This document shows positions 7,956-16,749 of a stretch of DNA of 39,739 bases, piece after piece. This DNA comes from a virus, in IMG/VR virus record IMGVR_UViG_3300027969_000199, positions 1 through 39,739 of that record; one strand, written 5' to 3'. The position numbers and the translations under genes are program-made. The notes below the pieces were generated by a model. It was not told the origin of the DNA and did no database searches. It worked only from the letters and a program-made list of their open reading frames with translations. Position 1 is the first letter of the stretch. Every line of letters starts with the position of its first letter.

Positions 7956-8151
7956 AAACACAAAGGTAAAGGTAGATCTCCAGTACACACGTAACCTTGG
8001 CAACTATGAAAGCATTAAGGTAAGCATTGGGGTAGAAGATTTTTTGCGGTCAGAAGAGAATGTAGATAAGGCTACAGAGCGTGTATACGCATTTGTAGAA
8101 GGAAAGCTAATTGAAAAAATGCAGGAGATTGAAAAGGAGCTTAAGTCTTAA
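7948..8151 (+). CDS. Hypothetical protein (67 aa)
   Basis: The start at 7948 has a GAGG-type RBS and overlaps the previous gene by 8 bases. Short alpha/beta protein: an N-terminal strand pair (VKVDLQYTRNLGNYESIKVS) and a helix (ATERVYAFVEGKLIEKMQEI). Small proteins of this form often accompany replication genes in actinophages, but I cannot name a function. It ends in a TAATG overlap with the next gene. Confidence 0.65.
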   Translation: MSENTKVKVDLQYTRNLGNYESIKVSIGVEDFLRSEENVDKATERVYAFVEGKLIEKMQEIEKELKS

Positions 8152-8486
8152 TGGCCAAAGAAGAGGCGAGACAGCCATACATTCTCATCTCAATCTATGA
8201 GATGCTATATAAAGAAAAATATAATCGTACTCCAAAAATTAATAAGTATCGTGAAAAATGGGCCATGCAAGATGTTATTGATAGTATAGGTTTTGATCGT
8301 GCTAGAAATGTTTTAGAGTATTACTTTAGGACAAATCGTCCAGGGCATCCACTGCAACATTTCTTCTTTAATTTTGACAAGCTCGACCATGTAATGATAG
8401 AATTGGATAAAGACAAGTTAGCTAGAGAAAAGCTAAGAATGCAAACAAAACAGATGGTAGAAGAGAGAGAATCACTTGAACACTGA
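8151..8486 (+). CDS. Hypothetical protein upstream of helicase (111 aa)
   Basis: Predominantly helical and charged (PYILISIYEMLYKEKYNRTP, then WAMQDVIDSIGFDRARNVLE, then a Lys/Arg/Glu C-terminal helix). It lies between small DNA-associated genes and the DnaB-type helicase, overlapping the helicase start by 11 bases. By position it could be a helicase loader or cofactor, but no loader motif (such as a Walker box) is present; this is only a suggestion from context. Confidence 0.65.
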   Translation: MAKEEARQPYILISIYEMLYKEKYNRTPKINKYREKWAMQDVIDSIGFDRARNVLEYYFRTNRPGHPLQHFFFNFDKLDHVMIELDKDKLAREKLRMQTKQMVEERESLEH

Positions 8487-9735
8487 AGCGGCAGTAATTA
8501 GTGCAGTATGTAAGAATAAAGATATCTCTGTTCTCATGCAAGAGAATGTGGATGATCTTTTTCAGTCGCATAAAGATGTATGGGAAGGATTAAAATCTTA
8601 CTACTCTAAGTTCAGGTCTGTTCCAGAAGCGGATGTTCTATCAGATAAATTTAGAGACTTTGATGTAATTGCTACTAATGCGGAAACTGGATATTACTTA
8701 GACCAACTAAAGAATGAATTCCTTTCTGGTAAAATTAGAAACTTATTATTAAATACAGGTTCATCACTTAAAGAAAATGCTGCTTCTCGTGTAATTGCGG
8801 ATATGCAAAAAGAAATATCAAAGCTTGGTAAGTATGCAAATAATGTAAGAGACGTAGACTTAACAGATTACGAGAGTGCACAAAAGCATATTATGGCACT
8901 AAGAGAACGCTCAGATGCCATGGGTGGCTCCCCAGGTATTGCTACAGGGTTTAAGGCTATGGATATTGCATACCCAACTGGTATGGCTCCTGGACACCTA
9001 ATTGTTGCTATTGGTTGGCCAGGACGTGGTAAGACGTGGCTCACATCCTACCTTGCGTGTAAAGCTTGGGAACAAGGATTCAAGCCTATGATTGTATCTC
9101 TTGAGATGTCACCAGAAAATATGCGTGATCGTATTTATACCATGTTAGGCTCTGGACAATTTAGAGCAAGTGATTTTGCTCGTGGAGATGTAAACATTGA
9201 CGATTTTGGAGCATGGGGTAAGAAAAGATTTGCGGATAAGCGTGGATTCATCCTTGTTTCAAATGAGGGAATGGCGGATGTAACTCCAGCAACAGTTCAG
9301 GCAAAGATTGATCAACACAAACCAGATTTAGTTATTCTTGATTATCACCAGCTATTTACTGATACAAAGCGAAGCAACGGTGCTACTGAGCGTAACATGA
9401 ATATTTCTCGTGAGTTTAAGATGTTAGCCGTAAGTAACAATATTCCAGTAATTGATATTACTGCAGCAACTATGGATGACGTATCAGATCAAGATGCGCC
9501 ACCAATGCTATCTCAGGTTGCTTGGTCAAAGGCTATTGAGTATGATGCTGATATGGCTATCGCTATCCACAAGCATGCAGATACGGACCTTATTGAGGTA
9601 GTTTCTAGAAAGAATAGACACGGGAAAAACTTCTCATTCTATTTAAATTGGGACATTGACAGGGGTATAATTGAAGAAGTATACCAGAACGGAAGTCAGA
9701 ATGACCCACAGAAAGATTCACCGATTTCAGGTTAA
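8476..9735 (+). CDS. dnaB: DnaB-type replicative DNA helicase (419 aa)
   Basis: RecA-fold hexameric helicase that unwinds duplex DNA at the phage fork. The Walker A motif GWPGRGKT is at residues 180-187, Walker B-like LVILDYHQLF lies around 270-280, and a DnaB-typical segment SQVAWSKAIEYDADMAIAIH follows. The N-terminal ~140 residues are helical and would contact primase. The start is TTG at 8476; no ATG is nearby in frame, and the upstream reading overlaps the preceding gene by only 11 bases. It is shorter than bacterial DnaB but normal for phage versions. It is followed by the primase. Confidence 0.92.
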   Translation: MNTEAAVISAVCKNKDISVLMQENVDDLFQSHKDVWEGLKSYYSKFRSVPEADVLSDKFRDFDVIATNAETGYYLDQLKNEFLSGKIRNLLLNTGSSLKENAASRVIADMQKEISKLGKYANNVRDVDLTDYESAQKHIMALRERSDAMGGSPGIATGFKAMDIAYPTGMAPGHLIVAIGWPGRGKTWLTSYLACKAWEQGFKPMIVSLEMSPENMRDRIYTMLGSGQFRASDFARGDVNIDDFGAWGKKRFADKRGFILVSNEGMADVTPATVQAKIDQHKPDLVILDYHQLFTDTKRSNGATERNMNISREFKMLAVSNNIPVIDITAATMDDVSDQDAPPMLSQVAWSKAIEYDADMAIAIHKHADTDLIEVVSRKNRHGKNFSFYLNWDIDRGIIEEVYQNGSQNDPQKDSPISG

Positions 9736-10030
9736 CGGCATCATACGTGATGACGCAGACTTCATACGACTAAGAAATCAATACGAGAATTTATTAACTC
9801 ACCAGATGAGGATAACTGGATATGTCAAGGTACTTGACATAAACCCAGCCTTTTCGGTACAATTTAATACTATAGAGCAAAATTACGACTTTGTGTTTAC
9901 AATGCATGGAGTCTTCGTAGGAAAGAGAAAAGCGTGGCATTCAGAGGGAATGGTTCAGGGTCAATTGATTCACAGGTATACGCCCCATTACAAATCAGAG
10001 CTGTCCTCAGAGCGATCAATGTCGAAATAG
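9701..10030 (+). CDS. Hypothetical protein between helicase and primase (109 aa)
   Basis: Starts at ATG 9701 with GGAAG upstream, overlapping the end of the helicase gene by 35 bases and the start of the primase by 97. Mixed alpha/beta sequence with a basic N-terminus (THRKIHRFQVNGIIRDD) and a beta-rich middle (MRITGYVKVLDINPAFSVQF). No family recognised. Its position inside the helicase-primase unit suggests a replication accessory role. The long overlap with the primase start makes the exact extents uncertain. Confidence 0.6.
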   Translation: MTHRKIHRFQVNGIIRDDADFIRLRNQYENLLTHQMRITGYVKVLDINPAFSVQFNTIEQNYDFVFTMHGVFVGKRKAWHSEGMVQGQLIHRYTPHYKSELSSERSMSK

Positions 10031-10935
10031 TCTCTCAAACAGGTAACGACTTTCTTTGTCTTTGCCCATTTCACGGAAACAGAAACACACCAAGCTTTAG
10101 CGTAAGCAAAGAGCGTGGAGCATTTATATGTTTTAATCCTTCATGTGGTGAATCAGGAAGCATAATAGAATTAGTTAAGAAGATGACTGAAAGAAATGAT
10201 TTTGAATCAATTCGTTTTATTGCATCTAAAGAAGATGAGATTAAAGAAGACTTTGAAGAAAGACTTTCAGATATTATGGTAGATTCAGAAGATCTAAAAG
10301 AGTTTGATATGTCAATTATTACAAAGCTCTCTTCTGAAATGTCAGGAAGCAATGATGGAAGAGACTACATGCATATGCGTGGGTTTACTGACCAGACTAT
10401 ATTAGATTTTGATATTGGGTTTTCTTCAAACCAACAGATGGTTACTGTTCCAGTGCATAGCGCTGATGGTAAATGTATTGGTATCGTAGGAAGACATATA
10501 ACAGAAAAAAGATTCAAGAATTCACCAGGTTTACCAAAGAGCAAAACTGTATTTAATATACACAGAGCTAAAAAAGTAAGTCCAGTGGCTATAGTTACAG
10601 AAGCATCTTTTGATGCTATGAGATTACATCAGGCAGGATTTCCAAACGGAGTCGCTACACTTGGTGGACATATCTCTAATGATAGTATTAGCCTTTTAAA
10701 TAAGTATTTTACTAAGGTTATTATTATGACAGACAATGATCAAGCAGGCAGAGAGCTTGGCTTGGCAATTGTAAAAAAGTTAAAGGGTAAAGAAGTCCTA
10801 TGGGCTGTTTACGACAATAGCACAATATATCCGCATGGAGCAAAAGATGTTGGCGATATGACTGATGAGGAAATTAAACATTGTGTTAACAATGCTATAC
10901 CTCATTACGAGTACTCCAATAATATGATACAATAG
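9934..10935 (+). CDS. dnaG: DnaG-type DNA primase (333 aa)
   Basis: Makes RNA primers. The N-terminal CHC2 zinc finger is CPFH (44-47) followed by PSFSV and C66...C71 (CFNPSC). The Toprim domain carries the catalytic acidic motifs EASFDAM (E223, D227) and MTDNDQAG (D267, D269). The C-terminal helicase-binding region of bacterial DnaG is missing, so the enzyme is a short phage form. The start is GTG at 9934, giving about 40 residues before the zinc finger; no other initiation codon fits. It overlaps the preceding gene by 97 bases. Confidence 0.9.
   Translation: MAFRGNGSGSIDSQVYAPLQIRAVLRAINVEIVSQTGNDFLCLCPFHGNRNTPSFSVSKERGAFICFNPSCGESGSIIELVKKMTERNDFESIRFIASKEDEIKEDFEERLSDIMVDSEDLKEFDMSIITKLSSEMSGSNDGRDYMHMRGFTDQTILDFDIGFSSNQQMVTVPVHSADGKCIGIVGRHITEKRFKNSPGLPKSKTVFNIHRAKKVSPVAIVTEASFDAMRLHQAGFPNGVATLGGHISNDSISLLNKYFTKVIIMTDNDQAGRELGLAIVKKLKGKEVLWAVYDNSTIYPHGAKDVGDMTDEEIKHCVNNAIPHYEYSNNMIQ
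10905..10933 (+). promoter_or_regulatory. Possible promoter for SSB gene
   Basis: TACAAT (10928-10933) with a TGA extension (TGATACAAT); 17 bases upstream is a weak TTACGA. Transcription would start near 10940 and give a ~45-base leader containing a TTATAG/CTATAA hairpin and an AAGGAG RBS. Confidence 0.45.
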
Positions 10936-10983
10936 AAGTAACGGGGCATTTATAGCCTCAACTATAAAAGGAGAATATATAAA

Positions 10984-11661
10984 ATGAGTATCGTTCGTGG
11001 TCTTAAGAATATGAATAAGACATTAGATAAACCAACTTACAACAGCGGTGAAGGTTCAAAAGCTCGCTGGCTTAAGCTTGAAGATGGAGAAAGCATTAAG
11101 ATTCGCTTTCTGCAAGAGTTAGATCCTGACTCACCAACATATGACGAAAAAATGGGCCTAGGTTTTATTGCACTAGAGCATACTAATCCAAAGGATTATC
11201 GTCGCAAGGCACTAGACACTATGGAATCAGACGGCAGAGACTGGGCTAATGAACAGCACCGTAAGGACCCTAAAGCAGGCTGGAAGGCCCGTAGCCGCCT
11301 TTACATCAACGTTCTAGTAGATGACGGCAAGGAAGAGCCATACGTAGCTATCCTTTCTCAAGGCACAAGCGCAAAGACAGTTACTCCAACTCTTATTGAG
11401 TATGCTGGAGAAATGGGAAGTATCTCAAACTGCACTTGGCGAATTAAACGCACAGGTACAAAAACAGATACAAGTTACACAATCATCCCACTTGCAAAGG
11501 ATGAGCAACCATTTGATACATCAGCACTAGAACTAATTGATCTTGAAAAAAGCGCAGTGCGCTATGTTCCTTATGCAGAGCAAGAAGCATTTTACCTATA
11601 CGGTGACGGCGGAGCTGCAGAAGAATCAGTAGAAACAACCACATCTAATTTAGAGTGGTAA
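10984..11661 (+). CDS. Probable single-stranded DNA-binding protein (225 aa)
   Basis: Begins MSIVRGLKNMNKTLDK, followed by an OB-fold-like beta-rich body (WLKLEDGESIKIRFLQEL, LYINVLVDDGKEEPYVAILS, CTWRIKRTGTKTDTSYTIIP) and an acidic, aromatic-ended tail (EESVETTTSNLEW). Such acidic tails recruit replication proteins in gp32/gp2.5-like SSBs. Its setting between primase and polymerase supports the same role. It has its own RBS, a likely promoter upstream and a strong terminator downstream, which would allow the high expression that an SSB needs. The assignment is by architecture and context, not by a signature motif. Confidence 0.65.
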   Translation: MSIVRGLKNMNKTLDKPTYNSGEGSKARWLKLEDGESIKIRFLQELDPDSPTYDEKMGLGFIALEHTNPKDYRRKALDTMESDGRDWANEQHRKDPKAGWKARSRLYINVLVDDGKEEPYVAILSQGTSAKTVTPTLIEYAGEMGSISNCTWRIKRTGTKTDTSYTIIPLAKDEQPFDTSALELIDLEKSAVRYVPYAEQEAFYLYGDGGAAEESVETTTSNLEW

Positions 11662-11671
11662 ATAATTAATC

Positions 11672-11697
11672 TATAGGGGGGCGAAAGCCCCCCTATA
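11672..11697 (+). terminator. GC-rich terminator hairpin with GAAA loop
   Basis: TATAGGGGGGC (11672-11682), loop GAAA, GCCCCCCTATA (11687-11697): an 11-bp perfect stem between the SSB-like gene and the polymerase. No T-tract follows, as is common in actinobacterial terminators; it could also protect the 3' end of the SSB mRNA while allowing read-through. Confidence 0.75.
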
Positions 11698-11711
11698 AGT
11701 AATGGAGAATA

Positions 11712-14700
11712 ATGACAGACTTTACACATCTTCACGTTCATAGCTATTATAGCCTTATGGATGGGTTGAATTCGCCTGCAGAATTAATGCAGGCAGCAAA
11801 AGATCTTGGACATACATCTATTGCCATTACTGACCACGGAACTTTATCTTCTCACAGAGAAATGCAAATTGCGGCGGAGGAACAAGGATTAAAGCCTATC
11901 TTAGGTTTAGAAGCATACATATCACCTACAGACAGGTTTGATAAGTCGTCTAAGACAGATAAGAGTGTTCAGGCTTATAACCACATCATCTTGCTAGCAA
12001 AAAATGAAAATGGATTAAAGAATTTAAATAGGCTTTCAGAGATTGCGTGGACTGAAGGATATTATCATAAGCCTAGAATTGACAGAGAAATTTTGGCTGA
12101 ATATAAAGAAGGAATCATTGCACTGTCTGGATGCATGAATGGTCTTATCTCAAAAGCAATTATTCGTGAAGAGTATGACGAAGCAAAGGCACTTGCTAAA
12201 TGGTTTAAAGATACATTTGGTAATGACTTCTATATGGAAGTACAGCCACATAACCCACAAGATCTTAATAAAAAGCTTCTAGAGCTTGCAGATGCTTATG
12301 GCATTAAGCCTATTGCAACAGCAGACTGTCACTATGCTAAGGCAGAAGATCGTGCAACAGAAGAGGCTATGCTTATTCTTTCAACATCACCAAAGATTAA
12401 TAAAGATGCAGACTTTGAGGCATCACGAAAGATGACAAACATTTTTGAAAGATTAAATTACCTATACCCAGAAAGAAAAATATCTTTTCAGGATATCAAT
12501 GTTTATGTTTCTTCAAGAGAAGAGATGCAAAAAGATTTTGTTGAGCAGGGGTTTACTAGAACTGATATCTATCACAACACTTTAGAGGTTTCAGATAAGA
12601 TTGGCTCATATGAATTTAGAAGAGGCTTAGACTTACTACCAGTACCAAAGACAAATGCTGACAACAAGCTAAAAGAGTTGGCATTAAATAGTCTTAAGGA
12701 GAAGGGACTAAATAAAGAGTCTCACGGAAATGATGAGTATGAGCTTAGACTAGATGAAGAATTACAAATCATCAAGGATAAAAGTTTTGCTTCGTACTTC
12801 TTGGTTGTTTCCGATATGATTAACTTTGCAAAGAACAAAGATATCATGGTTGGTCCAGGACGTGGATCTGCTGCTGGCTCATTAGTATGCTACCTACTTG
12901 GCATTACTACTGTAGATCCAGTAAAATTTGATTTGTTGTTCTTCCGTTTTATCAATCCAGAGCGTAATGACTTTCCTGATATTGATACAGACTTTGAGGA
13001 TCGACGTAGAAAAGAAGTTAAAGAGTATTTGAGAAAGAAGTTTAAGCACGTAGCTTCTATCTCAACGTTTACATATTTCAAGGATAAAGGAGTCGTAAGA
13101 GATGCTGCTCGTGTATTTGGAGTACCACTATCTGAAGTTAATAAAGCGCTTAAGCAAGTTGACACGTTCGAAGAGTTCGAAACAAGCCCAAACGCATTCT
13201 GGTTCAGAGAAAGATATCCAGAGGTAACTGAACTAGCAAGAAGTCTTCGTGGCAAGATACGAAGTGTTGGTATGCATGCTGCTGGGATGGTAGTTGCAAA
13301 AGACGAACTTGTAAAGTTTGCACCAATTGAAACTAGATCTGATAAGGATGATGACGTCAGCGGACGAATACCTGTTGTTGCATACGATATGGATACTGTT
13401 GCAGACATTGGTCTTATTAAGATCGACGCACTTGGATTAAAAACATTATCAGTTATATCTGACACACTAAAGATGATTAGTGACAGGCATGGAAAGCATA
13501 TTGATTTAGAGTCACTAGACCTAACTGATCCAAAAATATTTGAAGATCTATCAAAAGGATTTACAAAAGGTATCTTCCAGGCAGAAGCAACACCATACAC
13601 AAACCTTCTAATAAAGATGGGTGTTAGTACCTTTGAAGACTTGGCTGCTTCAAATGCTTTGGTTCGTCCAGGAGCAATGAATACTGTAGGTCATGCATAC
13701 ATAGCCCGTAAAAAAGGACAGGAAGATATTGTTTATCAGCACGAAATAATGAGACAGTTTACGGAGAGAACTTATGGCGTTATTATTTACCAGGAACAAG
13801 TTATGCAAGCATGCGTACACCTTGGCGGTATGTCCATGTCGGAAGCAGATAAAGTTAGAAAGATCATTGGAAAGAAAAAGGATGCTAAAGAGTTTGATGA
13901 GTTTAAGGAAAGGTTCGTTGAAGGTGCTTCAAAGCATATTCCAGTCAAAACTGCTGAAGAGCTTTGGCATGACTTCGAAGCACACTCTGGATATTCCTTT
14001 AATCGCTCTCATGCTATTGCTTACTCTCTTCTCAGTTATTGGACTGCTTGGTTAAAACACTACTATCCTACAGAGTTTATGTTTGCAATTCTTAGAAACG
14101 AGCATGATAAAGATGCACGTACTGAGTACCTTATTGAGGCAAAGAGACTTGGAATCAAGATTCTACTTCCTCACGTAAATGAATCAGATTTAGATTTTAA
14201 GATTCAAAAAGATGCAATTAGATTTGGTCTTTCAAATATTAAGTTTATATCTGATAATATTGGTAAGAAGTTGATGGAAGCTGGTCCATTTAAATCCTAT
14301 AAAGATTTAGAAGATAAAGCTTCTGTTAAAGGTAGTGGAATTAATTCAAGAGCTTTAGCAGCACTAAACTCAATTGGAGCAGCAGCTTTTGAAGATAATC
14401 CACGAACTGGTAAAGAGTCAGAGAACCTATATGAGTATCTAAGTATTCCAAAGTTTGATCTTGGAAGAGTGTCTCCACACATTAAGGCACAGGTCACAGC
14501 ACTTGAAGACTTTGAAGAGCGTGGAACATTCGTTATGCTTGCTATGGTTAAGGGAATCAAGAAGGGCAACGGATGGTCCAGAATCGAAATGGTAGACGAG
14601 ACTGGAACTATTGGAGTATTCCATACGGAGCAAACACAAATTGAAGTAGGTAACATGTACTTCTTCTTGGTCGGAGACAATAGAATCCATAGATATGTTA

Positions 14701-14996
14701 CAATAGATGATGTAGCAAATAGGGTTAATGATACATTCGTAACATTCCTACACTCAGAAAGTTTAAATATACCAGATGGAATGAAGATGAGCGTAAGCCT
14801 TCTCCCATACAGAACAAAGCAGGGGAAGTCTATGGGCCATTTAATTATGTCTAATAGTTCTAAAGAACTTACTCGTGCAATTGTATTTCCACAATCGTAT
14901 GATAAATTAAAATCAAGAATCAAAGATGGAATGATATACATTCCAGAAATCGGCCAAACAGACGATGGCACTTATTCGCTAAGGAGCGTAAAATGA
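11712..14996 (+). CDS. dnaE: DNA polymerase III alpha subunit (1094 aa)
   Basis: Family C replicative polymerase. N-terminal PHP domain: THLHVHSYYSLMDG and AITDHGTLS carry the metal-binding His/Asp residues. Polymerase core: GPGRGSAAGSLVCYLLGI, then the catalytic pair in PDIDTDF (D423, D425) and the third Asp in IKIDALGL (D572). A thumb/fingers and helix-hairpin-helix-like region follows (around 800-880), then an OB-like C-terminal third (GTFVMLAMVKGIKKGNGWSR). The length is near that of bacterial DnaE. A phage that carries its own Pol III alpha rather than Pol A or Pol B would still depend on the host clamp and loader, since none is seen here. RBS GGAG; ATGA overlap with the next gene. Confidence 0.95.
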   Translation: MTDFTHLHVHSYYSLMDGLNSPAELMQAAKDLGHTSIAITDHGTLSSHREMQIAAEEQGLKPILGLEAYISPTDRFDKSSKTDKSVQAYNHIILLAKNENGLKNLNRLSEIAWTEGYYHKPRIDREILAEYKEGIIALSGCMNGLISKAIIREEYDEAKALAKWFKDTFGNDFYMEVQPHNPQDLNKKLLELADAYGIKPIATADCHYAKAEDRATEEAMLILSTSPKINKDADFEASRKMTNIFERLNYLYPERKISFQDINVYVSSREEMQKDFVEQGFTRTDIYHNTLEVSDKIGSYEFRRGLDLLPVPKTNADNKLKELALNSLKEKGLNKESHGNDEYELRLDEELQIIKDKSFASYFLVVSDMINFAKNKDIMVGPGRGSAAGSLVCYLLGITTVDPVKFDLLFFRFINPERNDFPDIDTDFEDRRRKEVKEYLRKKFKHVASISTFTYFKDKGVVRDAARVFGVPLSEVNKALKQVDTFEEFETSPNAFWFRERYPEVTELARSLRGKIRSVGMHAAGMVVAKDELVKFAPIETRSDKDDDVSGRIPVVAYDMDTVADIGLIKIDALGLKTLSVISDTLKMISDRHGKHIDLESLDLTDPKIFEDLSKGFTKGIFQAEATPYTNLLIKMGVSTFEDLAASNALVRPGAMNTVGHAYIARKKGQEDIVYQHEIMRQFTERTYGVIIYQEQVMQACVHLGGMSMSEADKVRKIIGKKKDAKEFDEFKERFVEGASKHIPVKTAEELWHDFEAHSGYSFNRSHAIAYSLLSYWTAWLKHYYPTEFMFAILRNEHDKDARTEYLIEAKRLGIKILLPHVNESDLDFKIQKDAIRFGLSNIKFISDNIGKKLMEAGPFKSYKDLEDKASVKGSGINSRALAALNSIGAAAFEDNPRTGKESENLYEYLSIPKFDLGRVSPHIKAQVTALEDFEERGTFVMLAMVKGIKKGNGWSRIEMVDETGTIGVFHTEQTQIEVGNMYFFLVGDNRIHRYVTIDDVANRVNDTFVTFLHSESLNIPDGMKMSVSLLPYRTKQGKSMGHLIMSNSSKELTRAIVFPQSYDKLKSRIKDGMIYIPEIGQTDDGTYSLRSVK

Positions 14997-15253
14997 ACGA
15001 AGATATGAAAAACGAATCACCAGAATCAGAAAATGAGCTTATTGCTCCATTTGAAGGTAAGCTAGACATTAGCCATGTTGTTTCAGTTATTATGGATCAC
15101 ATTGGCGGAATTGTAAGAATTCCAGCAGAAAAATTTACTAGCTCTATGACAGTAGATAGAAAGCTAATTATAGAATACGATAATGAATCTAGAGACTTTA
15201 TTATTACAATTGAGCAAGGTCTAGTTGGCAAAGAGGAGATTGAAGTTGAGTAA
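14993..15253 (+). CDS. Hypothetical acidic protein (86 aa)
   Basis: Translationally coupled to the polymerase (ATGA overlap). Acidic N-terminus (MNEDMKNESPESENE), then an alpha/beta domain (LDISHVVSVIMDHIGGIVRI, KLIIEYDNESRDFIITIEQG). No family recognised. Its location between polymerase and MazG suggests an early replication-associated gene. Confidence 0.65.
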   Translation: MNEDMKNESPESENELIAPFEGKLDISHVVSVIMDHIGGIVRIPAEKFTSSMTVDRKLIIEYDNESRDFIITIEQGLVGKEEIEVE

Positions 15254-15587
15254 TTTAGTAACAGACTACGGCCTAGACGCCTTTGCAGCAACCTTGCACG
15301 AGAGTGCAATTGAGAAGGGGTTTTGGGACGGAGAGGTCACATACGATAAGCTTGGAAACAAGTTGGCGTTAGTTCATTCAGAGGTAACAGAAGTTCTGGA
15401 AGCATTACGCAAGTCAAAGGGTAGCGAAGAAATCGTAGAAGAAATCTCTGATGTTATTATTAGACTTTTAGATGTCTATGCAGCAATGAGAAATACTGGA
15501 ATGGTAGATCATTCATTAGACGACATACTTCACAAGAAGATCAATAAAAATTTATCTAGACCAAAGCTTCATGGGAATCTTTTCTAG
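15246..15587 (+). CDS. MazG-like nucleotide pyrophosphohydrolase (113 aa)
   Basis: All-alpha NTP pyrophosphatase. The metal-binding helices are visible as LALVHSEVTEVLEALR (ExxE) and EIVEEISDVIIRLLDVYAAM (ExxxD). These enzymes hydrolyse (d)NTPs or alarmones; in phages they are thought to adjust nucleotide pools or stress signalling. I chose the TTG at 15246, which has GAGGAG 8 bases upstream and overlaps the previous stop; the frame also opens at a TTG at 15225 without a comparable RBS. It sits with polymerase and RecA in the same operon. Confidence 0.82.
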   Translation: MSNLVTDYGLDAFAATLHESAIEKGFWDGEVTYDKLGNKLALVHSEVTEVLEALRKSKGSEEIVEEISDVIIRLLDVYAAMRNTGMVDHSLDDILHKKINKNLSRPKLHGNLF

Positions 15588-15872
15588 ATGACACTTGGCG
15601 GTTACTTCCTATATGGTAGCGAGGGAGAACTACTGCTAGTTATTAAAAGCGACAATGAAGATCTTTTATTAACTATTATTAAAAAGCTACAAGCTTCAAG
15701 AGATAAAGATATTAAAAAACTAGGATCAGAATTAGAGGAAAACTTTCATGACAGAGATATCAGAAATTCTAGCAAAGCTAGACCCCAAAACAAGACAAAG
15801 AGTGCAAGCCGCAGTAGAAGTGGAAACAATAAAGCAAAAGACACCAAGCATAGGACTAAACCTAGCACTTAA
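15588..15872 (+). CDS. Hypothetical protein overlapping recA (94 aa)
   Basis: The ATG follows the MazG stop directly. The N-terminal ~50 residues form a compact alpha/beta unit (GGYFLYGSEGELLLVIKSDN, LLLTIIKKLQASRDKDIKK) that would otherwise leave a 160-base hole. The rest is a Lys/Ser/Arg-rich tail (KTKSASRSRSGNNKAKDTKH) read in a different frame from the first 125 bases of recA. Either this is a genuine overlapping basic tail or the functional part is only the first half. No family recognised. Confidence 0.55.
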   Translation: MTLGGYFLYGSEGELLLVIKSDNEDLLLTIIKKLQASRDKDIKKLGSELEENFHDRDIRNSSKARPQNKTKSASRSRSGNNKAKDTKHRTKPST

Positions 15873-16749
15873 AGGTGGCTTTGGCCATGGAAGACAAATT
15901 TTAGTATGGGGGAATAAGTCTGCTGGAAAGTCCTCATTCTGTTTGCAGATGATTGCAGAAGCACAAAAAGAAGGAAAGACCTGTGCTTGGATTGACGCAG
16001 AGCATTCTTATTCTCAGGAGTGGGCAGAAAAGCTAGGAGTTAATTCAGATGAGTTAATCTACTCACCAGCAAAAACTATTAATGATATGGTTGATGTTGC
16101 ACAGCAGTTGATGGAAGCTGGAGTTGATATTATTGTTGTAGACTCTATCTCAGCACTACTGCCAGCAATTTACTTTGAAAAAGATAGCAATGATTTAAAG
16201 AAACTAGAAGACACCAAGCAGATTGGTGCAGAAGCAAAGGATATGACACATGCCGTCAAAATGCTTAACTACGCAAACAAGAACACACTACTTGTACTCA
16301 TTTCGCAACAACGAAATCAATTTGGATCTATGCATGCTAGCCACATCCCAACGGGAGGAATGGCAGTTAAGTTTTTCTCATCCACAGTTGTCAAACTTTG
16401 GTCTTCGGAAGCTGAAGCTAATGCTATCAAATCTGGCATTACGGTTGGTGACAAAATTATTGAGCAGAGAGTTGGAAGACCCGTTAACTGGATTATTGAT
16501 TACAACAAACTCGGCCCCCCTAATCTATCGGGACAATACGACTTCTATTATCAAGGAGAGCACGTAGGAATAGATGAAGTAGGAGAAGTTTTAGACGTTG
16601 CTGAGCAACACGGCGCTGTTGAAAAAGGCGGAGCATGGTATACTATAGGTAAAGAAAGATTTCAGGGTAGAGCAAAGACTGTTCAGTATCTTAGAGAAAA
16701 TCCTGACGTAGTAGAAAGCCTGAAGGCAAAAATTTATGGGCAAGATTGA
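15748..16749 (+). CDS. recA: RecA-like recombinase (333 aa)
   Basis: Strand-exchange ATPase. Walker A GNKSAGKSS is at residues 55-63, Walker B is VDIIVVDSISALLP, and a RecA-type L1/L2 region holds LLVLISQQRNQFGSM and THIPTGG-like ASHIPTGGMAVKFF. The protein is close to bacterial RecA in length. It would repair and recombine phage DNA, together with the nucleases and the RuvC-like resolvase just downstream. RBS GAGGA 10 bases upstream of the ATG; it overlaps both neighbours. Confidence 0.93.
   Translation: MTEISEILAKLDPKTRQRVQAAVEVETIKQKTPSIGLNLALKGGFGHGRQILVWGNKSAGKSSFCLQMIAEAQKEGKTCAWIDAEHSYSQEWAEKLGVNSDELIYSPAKTINDMVDVAQQLMEAGVDIIVVDSISALLPAIYFEKDSNDLKKLEDTKQIGAEAKDMTHAVKMLNYANKNTLLVLISQQRNQFGSMHASHIPTGGMAVKFFSSTVVKLWSSEAEANAIKSGITVGDKIIEQRVGRPVNWIIDYNKLGPPNLSGQYDFYYQGEHVGIDEVGEVLDVAEQHGAVEKGGAWYTIGKERFQGRAKTVQYLRENPDVVESLKAKIYGQD

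Noticed and set aside
12890-13600. Long minus-strand ORF (236 aa) inside the polymerase gene
   Set aside because: Fully antisense to a strongly conserved dnaE region, with Ser/Ile-rich low-complexity translation and no RBS or promoter; a shadow of the coding strand.
13774-14055. Plus-strand ORF in an alternate frame of dnaE (93 aa)
   Set aside because: Out-of-frame shadow inside conserved polymerase sequence, without RBS.
14297-14971. Minus-strand ORF (224 aa) over the 3' end of dnaE
   Set aside because: Antisense shadow with no motif, no start signals and no support from neighbours.
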